A stretch of DNA of 64,000 nucleotides from Photobacterium profundum SS9 (lineage in GTDB: Bacteria > Pseudomonadota > Gammaproteobacteria > Enterobacterales > Vibrionaceae), in the NCBI RefSeq assembly GCF_000196255.1, contig NC_006370.1, positions 1,332,187 through 1,396,186 on the forward strand. Reading direction: 5' to 3'. Made by a program: the position numbers and the translations under genes. This document shows positions 45,792 to 54,052 of the stretch, piece after piece; positions within the stretch are counted from its first letter, which is position 1; the number at the start of each line of letters is the position of its first letter. A model generated the notes under the pieces. That model was given only the letters and a program-made list of their open reading frames with translations, searched no databases and had not been told where the DNA came from.

Positions 45792-46742
45792 ATGACTAGA
45801 AAACTCACCATTTTAGATATCGCAAAGTTAGCAGGGGTTGGCAAATCCACCGTTTCGCGTGTGTTAACCAATGATCCAAAAGTGAAGATTGAAACCCGAG
45901 AAAGAGTTGAACAAGTCATTCAAGAATCAGGTTTTGTGCCATCTAAATCAGCCCAAGCGATGCGAGGTGGCAGTGCGAAAGTGGTGGGAGTTATTATCTC
46001 GCGGCTTGATTCTCCCTCAGAGAACAAAGCGGTGAGTGGCATTTTGGATGTGATTTATACGGCAGGTTATGATGCCGTCATTATGGAAAGCCAATTTAGT
46101 GCTGAAAAAACCAATGAGCATTTGTCTGTACTGCAAAAGCGCAATGTAGATGGGGTGATTTTATTTGGCTTTAGCGGTTGTGACTTGTCGATTGTGGAAA
46201 GTTTGAATCACAAAGCCGTTGTTATTGCGGTGGACACCGGACGGATCTCATCTGTGGGTTACGATAATTATGGCATTATTGAGCTGGCAATGGCGAATCT
46301 TCAACAGCAGGGTAAGCAGCACATTAGTTTTATCGGTGTTGATCCTAGCGATAAAACGACAGGTTTAATGCGCCTCAATGCGTATATTGAATATTGTGAA
46401 TCTGCCAACATTGAACCGATCTATCAGACGGGTCAACTTAGCCATGAAAGTGCTTATGTACTGACAGATCATGTGCTTAAGCCTGAAACCGAAGCGATTG
46501 TGTGTGCAAGTGATACGTTAGCGATGGGAGTGGCGAAGCGTTTACAAGAATTAGACCGCAGTGATGTATTGGTTTCTGGTGTGGGCGCAACGGATTTATT
46601 GTCTTTTATATTTCCCAATACCTTCAGTATTGATCCTGGTTATTATGCGGCGGGTAAAGCGTCTGCCTCCTTACTTATCAAGCAACTCGCTGGTTGCCAC
46701 GAAGTTACACACCTCACGCAAAAAGCCATGATTGCTCAATAG
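45792..46742 (+). CDS. treR: Trehalose operon repressor TreR
   Basis: A 316-residue LacI-family repressor. The helix-turn-helix and hinge occupy residues about 5-60 (LTILDIAKLAGVGKSTVSRVLTND, FVPSKSAQAMRGG) and the sugar-binding domain follows, with VGVDPSDKTTGLMR and PNTFSIDPGY matching E. coli TreR. Its inducer in E. coli is trehalose-6-phosphate. It lies 217 bp before treB; the gap contains two matching operators. ATG 45792 has only weak upstream purines. Confidence 0.92.
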   Translation: MTRKLTILDIAKLAGVGKSTVSRVLTNDPKVKIETRERVEQVIQESGFVPSKSAQAMRGGSAKVVGVIISRLDSPSENKAVSGILDVIYTAGYDAVIMESQFSAEKTNEHLSVLQKRNVDGVILFGFSGCDLSIVESLNHKAVVIAVDTGRISSVGYDNYGIIELAMANLQQQGKQHISFIGVDPSDKTTGLMRLNAYIEYCESANIEPIYQTGQLSHESAYVLTDHVLKPETEAIVCASDTLAMGVAKRLQELDRSDVLVSGVGATDLLSFIFPNTFSIDPGYYAAGKASASLLIKQLAGCHEVTHLTQKAMIAQ

Positions 46743-46821
46743 ATTTTGTATTGAGCTTCTTCCGAATGCCGCATTAAGCCATAATTATATAAATACTAAG
46801 AGTGAAAAAACGCTCTCTGTT

Positions 46822-46910
46822 TGTGAACTCTTTCACGTTATGGGAATGTTCCCATTTCATGTTTGTGAGTGTTTTGTCATTATAGCTCCCAGTTATTGGG
46901 AATGTTCCCA
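46822..46910 (+). promoter_or_regulatory. treB control region: CRP site and two TreR-like operators
   Basis: TGTGA-ACTCTT-TCACG at 46822-46837 is a CRP site. TGGGAATGTTCCCA occurs at 46841-46854 and again at 46897-46910, 56 bp apart; both resemble the GGGAA..TTCCC core of E. coli TreR operators. A -10 at TATAGC (46881-46886) would start transcription near 46892, so the CRP site sits at about -62 and the second operator just after the start. This predicts catabolite activation plus TreR repression. Confidence 0.8.
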
Positions 46911-46971
46911 TTGGATTAAACCAAAGATAAAAATAAGCTAAGCGTACCCTCACAACATAATGGACATTGGT

Positions 46972-48414
46972 ATGAGTAAAATAAATCGACAGCATATTGA
47001 GCGTTTGGTTGAGCTGATTGGCGGCGCAGGCAATATAGCCAGCGTTAGCCACTGTTTAACCAGATTGCGTTTTGTTCTTAACGATACAGAACGAGCAAAC
47101 GTTAAAGAGATCGAAAAAATTCCAGCGGTGAAAGGGTGTTTCACCAATGCGGGGCAGTTCCAAGTAGTTATTGGCACTGAAGTTGATGAAGCCTATAAGG
47201 TGTTATCCGACATTACGGGAAATGCGGGAGCATCAAAAGAAGAAGCCAAGGTTGCCGCTCGTCAGAACATGAGCCTGCTTGAAAGAAGTATTTCTCACCT
47301 TGCTGAAATTTTTGTTCCTCTATTACCGGCAATCATTACTGGTGGTTTGATTCTTGGTTTCCGTAACGTCATCGGCGATATTCGCATGTTCGATGGCAAA
47401 ACCTTAGTCGAAATCAGTCAATTCTGGGCAACAGTTCATTCATTCTTGTGGCTGATTGGTGAAGCGATTTTCTTCTTCCTACCCGTTGGTGTGTGTTGGG
47501 CGACGGTGAAAAAGCTTGGCGGTACGCCTATTCTGGGTATTGTGCTGGGTATCACTCTGGTTTCACCTCAGCTAATGAATGCTTATCTGATTGGTAAAGA
47601 AGTACCAGAGGTATGGGATTTCGGCTGGTTTGTGATAGAGAAAGTGGGCTATCAAGCACAGGTCATTCCGGCAATATTCGCCGGTATGGCATTGGCGTTT
47701 ATAGAAACCAACCTTAAACGAATTATTCCTTCTTATTTGTACTTAGTGATTGTGCCGTTTATTTCGTTGATTCTTGCCGTTATCTTAGCGCACGCATTGA
47801 TTGGTCCATTCGGTCGTGCTATTGGCGATGCTGTGGGTTATGCCGCTAAAGTGGCAATGACAGGTGACTTTGCCGTTCTTGGTTCAATGATTTTTGCCTT
47901 TTTCTACGCGCCATTGGTTATTACGGGTATTCACCATACAACCAACGCTGTGGATTTACAGTTGATGCAAGATATGGGCGGCACACCGATTTGGCCGCTT
48001 ATTGCATTATCAAACATTGCTCAAGCCTCTGCGGTTGTCGGCATTATTTGGATCAGCAAAAAACACAACGAACGTGAAATTTCAGTACCTGCCGCTATTT
48101 CTGCTTTCTTAGGCGTGACTGAGCCTGCGATGTACGGCATCAATTTGAAATACAAATTTCCAATGTTAAGCGCAATGATAGGTGCCGCTATAGCCGCGGG
48201 TATTTGTGGCAGCGCGGGCGTGATGGCAAATGGCATCGGTGTGGGCGGATTACCGGGTATTTTATCCATTCAGCCACAATATTGGACGGTTTATCTTATT
48301 GCTATGCTGGTGGCTATGGCTGTACCACTGACCTTAACGTTAATACTTTATAAGCGCGCCCAAGCCAAGGGTGATATAGATCAAGATGATAAGTTACAGG
48401 CAGTAGCTAACTGA
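46972..48414 (+). CDS. treB: Trehalose-specific PTS permease EIIBC
   Basis: Imports trehalose as trehalose-6-phosphate. The protein of about 480 residues has an N-terminal EIIB domain (phosphorylated Cys in VSHCLTRLRF) and an EIIC domain with about ten membrane segments (GVTEPAMYGINLKYKFPM). It lacks an EIIA domain, as in E. coli. I prefer ATG 46972, giving the start MSKINR shared with E. coli; an in-frame ATG at 46960 is possible. No strong ribosome binding site is seen for either. Confidence 0.95.
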   Translation: MSKINRQHIERLVELIGGAGNIASVSHCLTRLRFVLNDTERANVKEIEKIPAVKGCFTNAGQFQVVIGTEVDEAYKVLSDITGNAGASKEEAKVAARQNMSLLERSISHLAEIFVPLLPAIITGGLILGFRNVIGDIRMFDGKTLVEISQFWATVHSFLWLIGEAIFFFLPVGVCWATVKKLGGTPILGIVLGITLVSPQLMNAYLIGKEVPEVWDFGWFVIEKVGYQAQVIPAIFAGMALAFIETNLKRIIPSYLYLVIVPFISLILAVILAHALIGPFGRAIGDAVGYAAKVAMTGDFAVLGSMIFAFFYAPLVITGIHHTTNAVDLQLMQDMGGTPIWPLIALSNIAQASAVVGIIWISKKHNEREISVPAAISAFLGVTEPAMYGINLKYKFPMLSAMIGAAIAAGICGSAGVMANGIGVGGLPGILSIQPQYWTVYLIAMLVAMAVPLTLTLILYKRAQAKGDIDQDDKLQAVAN

Positions 48415-48498
48415 TTGTATTAATACGACGTCCTTTCATATAAAAATGTAAATTGTTGGGCAACAAAACGTTGCTCAACATTCTTCGAGTAAATAAGC

Positions 48499-50181
48499 AT
48501 GATGACAGAGCATAATGAATGGTGGCGTACAGCGACCATTTATCAGATTTATCCTAAAAGTTTTTGTGACAGTGGATGTCAGGGCACGGGCGATATTAAA
48601 GGGATTATTTCAAAGCTCGGTTATCTCCAAAAGTTAGGTATTGATGCGATTTGGTTAACCCCGATTTATTGTTCACCGATGATCGATAATGGCTACGATA
48701 TATCTGATTACTATAATGTGAATCCAGATTTTGGCACTATGAACGATTTCGACCTGCTATTAGATGAAGCGCATCAAAAAGGTATCCGTATTGTTATGGA
48801 TATTGTGGTTAATCATACCTCGACTGAACATGCATGGTTTAAATCGGCACTAGGTAATAAGCAAAGCCCATATCGTGATTATTATATTTGGAAAGATCCG
48901 GTTGATGGCGCAGAGCCAACGAATTGGGCATCTAAGTTTGGTGGCAATGCGTGGGCATTAGACGAAGCAACCAATCAGTATTACCTGCACCTTTTTGCTA
49001 AAGAACAAGCCGATTTGAATTGGGAAAACCCAAAAGTTCGGGATGAAGTGAAAGAGGTCATTAGCTTCTGGGCTGAAAAAGGGGTCGATGGTTTTCGTTT
49101 AGATGTGATTAATTTAATCTCTAAACAACAAGATTTCCCAAATGATCACATCGGTGATGGGCGTTGTTTCTATACTGATGGCCCACATGTACATGAGTAT
49201 CTTAGAGATATCAGTGAAAGCGTTTTTCAAAAATACGGTTCAGTAACTGTGGGTGAAATGTCATCGACAACCTTGGAACACTGTCAGCAGTATTCAGCGA
49301 ATGACGGTAAAGAGTTGTCTATGGTGTTTAATTTTCACCATCTAAAAGCTGATTATGAAAATGGTGAAAAGTGGACCAAAGCACCGTTTGATTTTCTGCA
49401 ACTTAAGCAGATTTTTAACCATTGGCAACAAGGCTTAAACGGCAAAGGGTGGGGCGCTTTATTCTGGTGTAACCATGACCAACCTCGTGTAGTCAGCCGT
49501 TTAGGGGATGATCAGCAATACCGAGTTGAGTCAGCCAAAATGCTCGCGACGTCTATTCATATGATGCAGGGTACGCCGTATATTTATCAAGGTGAAGAAA
49601 TTGGCATGACCAACCCAGCTTATACCTCGATAGAACAATACCGCGATGTGGAAAGTACCAATATGTACGACATTATGGTAAATCAACAAGGTGTAAGTGA
49701 AGCGGATATGCTCGCTATTTTGGCGCAAAAATCCCGCGATAACGCCCGTACCCCGATGCAATGGGATGCTACCGAGCAAGCTGGATTTACTCAAGGAAAG
49801 CCTTGGCTAGCTGTTGCAGAAAACTATCACGAGATAAACGCGCAGCAAGCCGTTGAAGATCCCAACTCTGTATTCTATTTCTACCGTAAGTTGATTGAAT
49901 TACGTAAAGAGATTGCAGTGATCACAACGGGAGATTACAGCGATTTAATGCCAGATAACATGCAGCTGTTTTGTTATCGCCGAGAGTCAGAACAACAACT
50001 GCTTGTCTGTATTAACAATTATTATGGTACTGATATTGAGTGCGATCTACCGTCTGATATTGATACTACTCAGGGGCGTTATATTTTAGGTAACTATGAA
50101 GGTTATCAAGATCGAACAGCAAGCCAAACGGTACGACTAAAACCATATGAATGTTTGGTGCTATTAATTGATAAAGTGTAA
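48499..50181 (+). CDS. treC: Trehalose-6-phosphate hydrolase
   Basis: Splits imported trehalose-6-phosphate into glucose and glucose-6-phosphate in the cytoplasm. The 560-residue GH13 enzyme shows WWRTATIYQIYPKSF, DIVVNHTS, the nucleophile region DGFRLDVIN, the acid Glu in VGEMSS and the third acid in CNHDQPR. It follows treB by 84 bp and is closed by a terminator. ATG 48499 or the adjacent 48502 may start it. Confidence 0.95.
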   Translation: MMTEHNEWWRTATIYQIYPKSFCDSGCQGTGDIKGIISKLGYLQKLGIDAIWLTPIYCSPMIDNGYDISDYYNVNPDFGTMNDFDLLLDEAHQKGIRIVMDIVVNHTSTEHAWFKSALGNKQSPYRDYYIWKDPVDGAEPTNWASKFGGNAWALDEATNQYYLHLFAKEQADLNWENPKVRDEVKEVISFWAEKGVDGFRLDVINLISKQQDFPNDHIGDGRCFYTDGPHVHEYLRDISESVFQKYGSVTVGEMSSTTLEHCQQYSANDGKELSMVFNFHHLKADYENGEKWTKAPFDFLQLKQIFNHWQQGLNGKGWGALFWCNHDQPRVVSRLGDDQQYRVESAKMLATSIHMMQGTPYIYQGEEIGMTNPAYTSIEQYRDVESTNMYDIMVNQQGVSEADMLAILAQKSRDNARTPMQWDATEQAGFTQGKPWLAVAENYHEINAQQAVEDPNSVFYFYRKLIELRKEIAVITTGDYSDLMPDNMQLFCYRRESEQQLLVCINNYYGTDIECDLPSDIDTTQGRYILGNYEGYQDRTASQTVRLKPYECLVLLIDKV

Positions 50182-50221
50182 TGGTTGATACAGTGTAAAT
50201 AGACTTATCTAGATTGGTATA

Positions 50222-50270
50222 AAAAAGGCTTTAACTTGCTCTTATTTAAAGAGTGCAGTTAAAGCCTTTT
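50222..50270. terminator. Terminator after treC, shared with the minus strand
   Basis: A long hairpin: AAAAGGCTTTAACT and CTCT on the left, AGAG and AGTTAAAGCCTTTT on the right. It lies between treC and the convergent RhtB-type gene and is nearly symmetric. Confidence 0.88.
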
Positions 50271-50312
50271 CTTTTGTGGCGATTCAGATCGTAAATACTG
50301 TTTTTAATACAC

Positions 50313-50960
50313 TTAGTGTATTACGGGTGTTGGCACCTGTGATGCTAAAAGCCATATTGCCAGTATGAAAAAGACCAAACCCATCACTTTATGCTGATTA
50401 GTACGGAACTTTTCATTTTTCAACAATGACTTACCAAGACTTCCTACCATCGACACTAAGAATAAATTAAAGATTAAGCCCAGCACATTCAATAACAAAC
50501 CAAGAACCAGCATTTGCTCGCCAGATGTTGCTGTCGATTGAGTCGATACAAATTGTGGTAGAAATAATACGAAGAAGATCAGTGCTTTGGGATTAAGCAA
50601 ATTACTGATAACAGCTCGGAGATACAGTGTTTTTGCTAAACCTGTTTGTTGTTCTATTTCTGGAGCATCGACTGGGTTAGTACGCATACAGTCCCAGCCC
50701 ATCTTTAATAAATATGCTCCGCCTAATAAACGCAATACTTGTAATGCGATTGGGTTCATGGCAATTAATGCAGATACACCCATTGCAGCCAGTAAAGTCA
50801 GCACTAAACCTGCTGTCGCATTCCCAAGGCTTGCAAAGATCCCGACTTTTTTTCCGTAGCTTAAGCTAGAGCTGGCGATAAGTAACATGTCGGGCCCAGG
50901 GATCAGTAGTAGAGCAACAACAGCGGTTAAATACACTGGAAGAATAGATAAATCAATCAT
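50313..50960 (-). CDS. LysE/RhtB-family amino-acid exporter
   Basis: A 215-residue inner-membrane protein with six membrane segments. It shows the family pattern LLIPGPDMLLIASSSLSYGKKVG, LLGGAYLLKMGWDCMR and NLLNPKALIFFVLFLPQF. Members export threonine, homoserine, lysine, leucine and similar amino acids; the substrate is not readable. It is convergent with treC. Confidence 0.9.
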   Translation of the reverse strand: MIDLSILPVYLTAVVALLLIPGPDMLLIASSSLSYGKKVGIFASLGNATAGLVLTLLAAMGVSALIAMNPIALQVLRLLGGAYLLKMGWDCMRTNPVDAPEIEQQTGLAKTLYLRAVISNLLNPKALIFFVLFLPQFVSTQSTATSGEQMLVLGLLLNVLGLIFNLFLVSMVGSLGKSLLKNEKFRTNQHKVMGLVFFILAIWLLASQVPTPVIH

Positions 50961-51179
50961 AGTTCGTGAGTCAGTTTCAGAGTGAAGGGCTGAATTTTAC
51001 AGCTATAGGGATATATTTAAAGCTATTGTTTGTCATAACTGGCGTTAATTGCTGGATATTTTATTATTTTTGGTTTTTGTTGCTGATGTTGTTCTGGGGT
51101 GTAAGCATTCTGATCTAATTGTTGTATTTCTGTAAGGTATGGAAGTCATCACTGTTTGATCGTGAACCTTGTTCCGGTA

Positions 51180-51326
51180 TTAAGACAATTTTCGAATATC
51201 GTACATACTTAACAGATCCATAAACTGAGGTTGTCTTGGCTGATCAATTCTAACGAAAACCGTCATACCTTTATCATTCAATATCTGTTCGAGTCTATCA
51301 GCAGTGACTATACCCTCTAATAATGT
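51180..51326 (-). pseudogene. Remnant of a DUF302-family gene
   Basis: A short minus-strand frame reads EGIVTADRLEQILNDKGMTV then FVRID, matching the start of the DUF302 domain (typically T.DRLE..L...G.TVF.RIDH). The pattern is lost after that, the frame ends at 51180, and a stop lies just upstream at 51327. About 48 codons remain of a domain that normally has over 100. It is a decayed gene fragment between the RhtB and yccS genes; the rest of the 571-bp gap has no other gene. Confidence 0.55.
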
Positions 51327-51364
51327 TCAAAACATTATCAGAGGGTCTAGATACCAATCTAGAC
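51313..51364. repeat. Two adjacent hairpins
   Basis: CCCTCTAATAATGTT (51313-51327) pairs with AACATTATCAGAGGG (51331-51345) with one mismatch. Immediately next, GTCTAGAT (51345-51352) pairs perfectly with ATCTAGAC (51357-51364) around ACCA. They overlap the 5' end of the DUF302 remnant and may be an insertion scar, REP-like unit or terminator. Confidence 0.6.
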
Positions 51365-51531
51365 AAGTATCTGATCATCCTTGCTGGTTAAAATTGCTCA
51401 TAACTGCGTTAGAAATTTTATAATTAGAACCACTAGTTACATCAATTTCTGCCTTGTTATTATCAATTTATCCTGCGCAATTATCTGACCATTTACTTAT
51501 CCAGAATGGTATAAGACGTTGATGAGTTGAA

Positions 51532-53712
51532 TTACGCGGCTTTTACTGCTTTTTTATTGGTTCTTGCTGCTAATTTATTCGCTAACGAGTGCAATTCTGG
51601 CAACATACGGTGAATCAAATGAAGCTGCTGCAATACCATACGGCCTGATGTGCAGTCGTCATCTCGCCATTGAGCAAGGCGTTGTTCTATTTCAGTATCA
51701 ATCACAGGTGTTGGTATCACTTGGTTACTTGATAACTGTTCAGCTAAACAATCAAGGTGAGCGTGAATCAAACGGTGTGATTGTGCCACTAATTGGTGTG
51801 TATGCTCATCTTCCAATCGTGTACGGTGTGCCCCGAGCGCTGAAATATAACTCAGCATGGCATGATTAAGCGTTAAAAAGCGGAAACTCTCGTCTGTACA
51901 CATACGATAGCGTCCAGGTTCTGCGAGCATATTGCTTATCGCGGTACTGAGTTGAGCATCGGTATTATGCGCATCTCGACGTGCAATACGGTAGTTTAAG
52001 CTGTCTTTTTTACCAATACGGTACTGGCCAATGATCTGAGCAAGGTAATCACAATTGGTTTTAATTGCCGATGCCATTATTGTATGTAGACGGTTTGCTT
52101 GCCAATCAGGCAGAATAAAACTGACGGCAAGCACTGCCAATAAACACCCAAGTAGGGTATCGCCGAGTCGCGGTAAAATAACCGCAAATCCTTCACCTAA
52201 TTGATTGAAACAGAATAAGACTAATAGCGTGATAAAGGCGGTTGCTAAGCCATACTGCACGGTTCTAAAGGCGAAGAACAATACACCAGCCAATACCATG
52301 AGTACCAGCTGGCCTTCTTGACCTGGAAACAGGTATAACAATGGAATACCGGCCAATAATCCACCCAGAGTACCGATGACTCTCTGAACTAATTTTTGGC
52401 GTGTTGCACTATAGTTAGGCTGGCAAACAAAGAGTGTTGTAAGCAGAATCCAATATCCTCTTTCAAGCTCTAAAAATTGAATACAGCCGTAGCCAACGGT
52501 CAGTGCAATAGCCATGCGCAGCGCATGACGAAATAGCATTGAATCTGGTTTAAGCTGACCAATAACGCGTTTCCACATTTCTTTAGCACCACGTGCTTCA
52601 GTGTCTGCCAATTCAATATCTGGATCGGTAGGCGCGGCATCTGGGTTGCTTACATTAGACAGTTGACGTTCAACGGTTGCGAGGTTATTGAACAGATAAT
52701 CTAACTGAATTAAATACGAACGCCACTCAGGGGTATTCTGACTTTTTAAGTGGATTAACGATTCCTTTAGCTCATCTAACGCACGAATACTTTCAACACT
52801 GTGATGATAAGGTTTGCCCATCGCAAGAGCATGCGAAACCGCACGGCATTCATTGGCTTGTGACGTCAATAAGCGTTGAAAACGAAATAGCACATCACTA
52901 CGTTGGAAGGTTACGGCTAAATCTTGGTAGCGATAATGTGAAGAACTGGCGCGTTCATGAATATCTTGTGCGAGAAAATAGATTTTCAAGAAGCGATCAC
53001 CCGTCGCATTAGGGTGTCCGCGACGCGCACGGTGCAGTAATGTTGCTTTGGCTGAATTGAGTGCAGCAACTACTTGAGCATTTTTTTGCGCAGCTTCAAT
53101 ACGTAAGGGTTGCGGAACGAGGTTAGAAACCGGCTCAAACAGTTTACTTTTACTGTCTAAATAGTGTGAGAATTCACTAAAAACACGCGCTAAGCTTTGT
53201 TGCACGGGCTGGTTAGGCCAAAAGATATGCCAAAGTAATGATAAAGAGCCATACCATGCTGCGCCAGCTAATAGAATAACAGGCTGATACCATAGGTTAG
53301 GGCTCGTATCGGCTCCCAGCATGGTATAGACCGCCAGTAAGAGTGAGGCAAACGCGATACTGGCGTAACGAGCACCAATAGCCCCTAGCATTATAAAGCT
53401 GAAGGTAGAGACGAATAAGCCAATCGCGAAAAATAGAGGAGTATCAAATAGAATTTCGATAGAAAAAGACGCGATAAGAAAACACATGAGTGTCATCGCC
53501 AGTCCTTTAATTCGGCCTGTTAGGTTATCATCAGTTTCTGCGAGCGCAGCGGCGATAATCCCTAGTACAAGTGGTGTGATTTCGGTAGTTAAGCCTAAGT
53601 GCCAACAAGGCAATGCAACACCGACTAGCGCGATTAGTACCCTTATACTGTAGTTAATACGGTCATTGGCCCAATAGCGGCGTAAATTGAATCTAAAGCG
53701 GTTTTTTTGCAT
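51532..53712 (-). CDS. yccS: FUSC/YccS-family inner-membrane protein
   Basis: A 726-residue protein with two blocks of hydrophobic segments (about 20-160 and 395-540), each followed by a large cytoplasmic helical region. The start RVLIALVGVALPCWHLG, the YARIAFASLL-type segment and the second block VGYGCIQFLELERGYWILLTTLFVCQPNYSAT match YccS. Homologues resemble aromatic-acid exporters and fusaric acid resistance proteins; transport by YccS itself is unproven. In E. coli, yccS also lies near helD and mgsA. It is divergent from helD. Confidence 0.9.
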   Translation of the reverse strand: MQKNRFRFNLRRYWANDRINYSIRVLIALVGVALPCWHLGLTTEITPLVLGIIAAALAETDDNLTGRIKGLAMTLMCFLIASFSIEILFDTPLFFAIGLFVSTFSFIMLGAIGARYASIAFASLLLAVYTMLGADTSPNLWYQPVILLAGAAWYGSLSLLWHIFWPNQPVQQSLARVFSEFSHYLDSKSKLFEPVSNLVPQPLRIEAAQKNAQVVAALNSAKATLLHRARRGHPNATGDRFLKIYFLAQDIHERASSSHYRYQDLAVTFQRSDVLFRFQRLLTSQANECRAVSHALAMGKPYHHSVESIRALDELKESLIHLKSQNTPEWRSYLIQLDYLFNNLATVERQLSNVSNPDAAPTDPDIELADTEARGAKEMWKRVIGQLKPDSMLFRHALRMAIALTVGYGCIQFLELERGYWILLTTLFVCQPNYSATRQKLVQRVIGTLGGLLAGIPLLYLFPGQEGQLVLMVLAGVLFFAFRTVQYGLATAFITLLVLFCFNQLGEGFAVILPRLGDTLLGCLLAVLAVSFILPDWQANRLHTIMASAIKTNCDYLAQIIGQYRIGKKDSLNYRIARRDAHNTDAQLSTAISNMLAEPGRYRMCTDESFRFLTLNHAMLSYISALGAHRTRLEDEHTHQLVAQSHRLIHAHLDCLAEQLSSNQVIPTPVIDTEIEQRLAQWRDDDCTSGRMVLQQLHLIHRMLPELHSLANKLAARTNKKAVKAA

Positions 53713-53955
53713 GTATGATTAACAATCTTCTGATAAAAGGCGGCAAATGAACCGTTACAATCGTATGTGAGTAACGAAAAAAATGACAATGTATATAAGA
53801 TAACAAAGTTGAGATTAAACCACATAAATAATAATGGTTAATCAAACTGTAAGACGAAATTATAATCAACTCTGTATTGTGGTGCTATGGTGAAATACGG
53901 GTTGTTGGTAATCTATCGCCCCGTAGGGCAAGGCATCTTGAAGTATTATTGGTAT

Positions 53956-54009
53956 TATAGCCAAGCTACCTCAAGATATTGAAATGAGTATCTTGAGGTA
54001 ACTTGGGTA
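53956..54009. repeat. Internally deleted copy of the 266-bp hairpin repeat
   Basis: Only the two ends remain: TATAGCCAAGCTACCTCAAGAT and ATCTTGAGGTAACTTGGGTA are inverted around a short centre (54 bp in all). It forms one long hairpin 44 bp before helD. A GCCCCGTAGGGC motif at 53918-53929 resembles CCCGTAGGGC inside copy A and may be a further fragment. The rest of the 340-bp yccS-helD gap shows no clear promoter. Confidence 0.8.
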
Positions 54010-54052
54010 ATTAAGAAGCCTGAATGAAAATTAGGAAGATTTTGGTGAAAAA

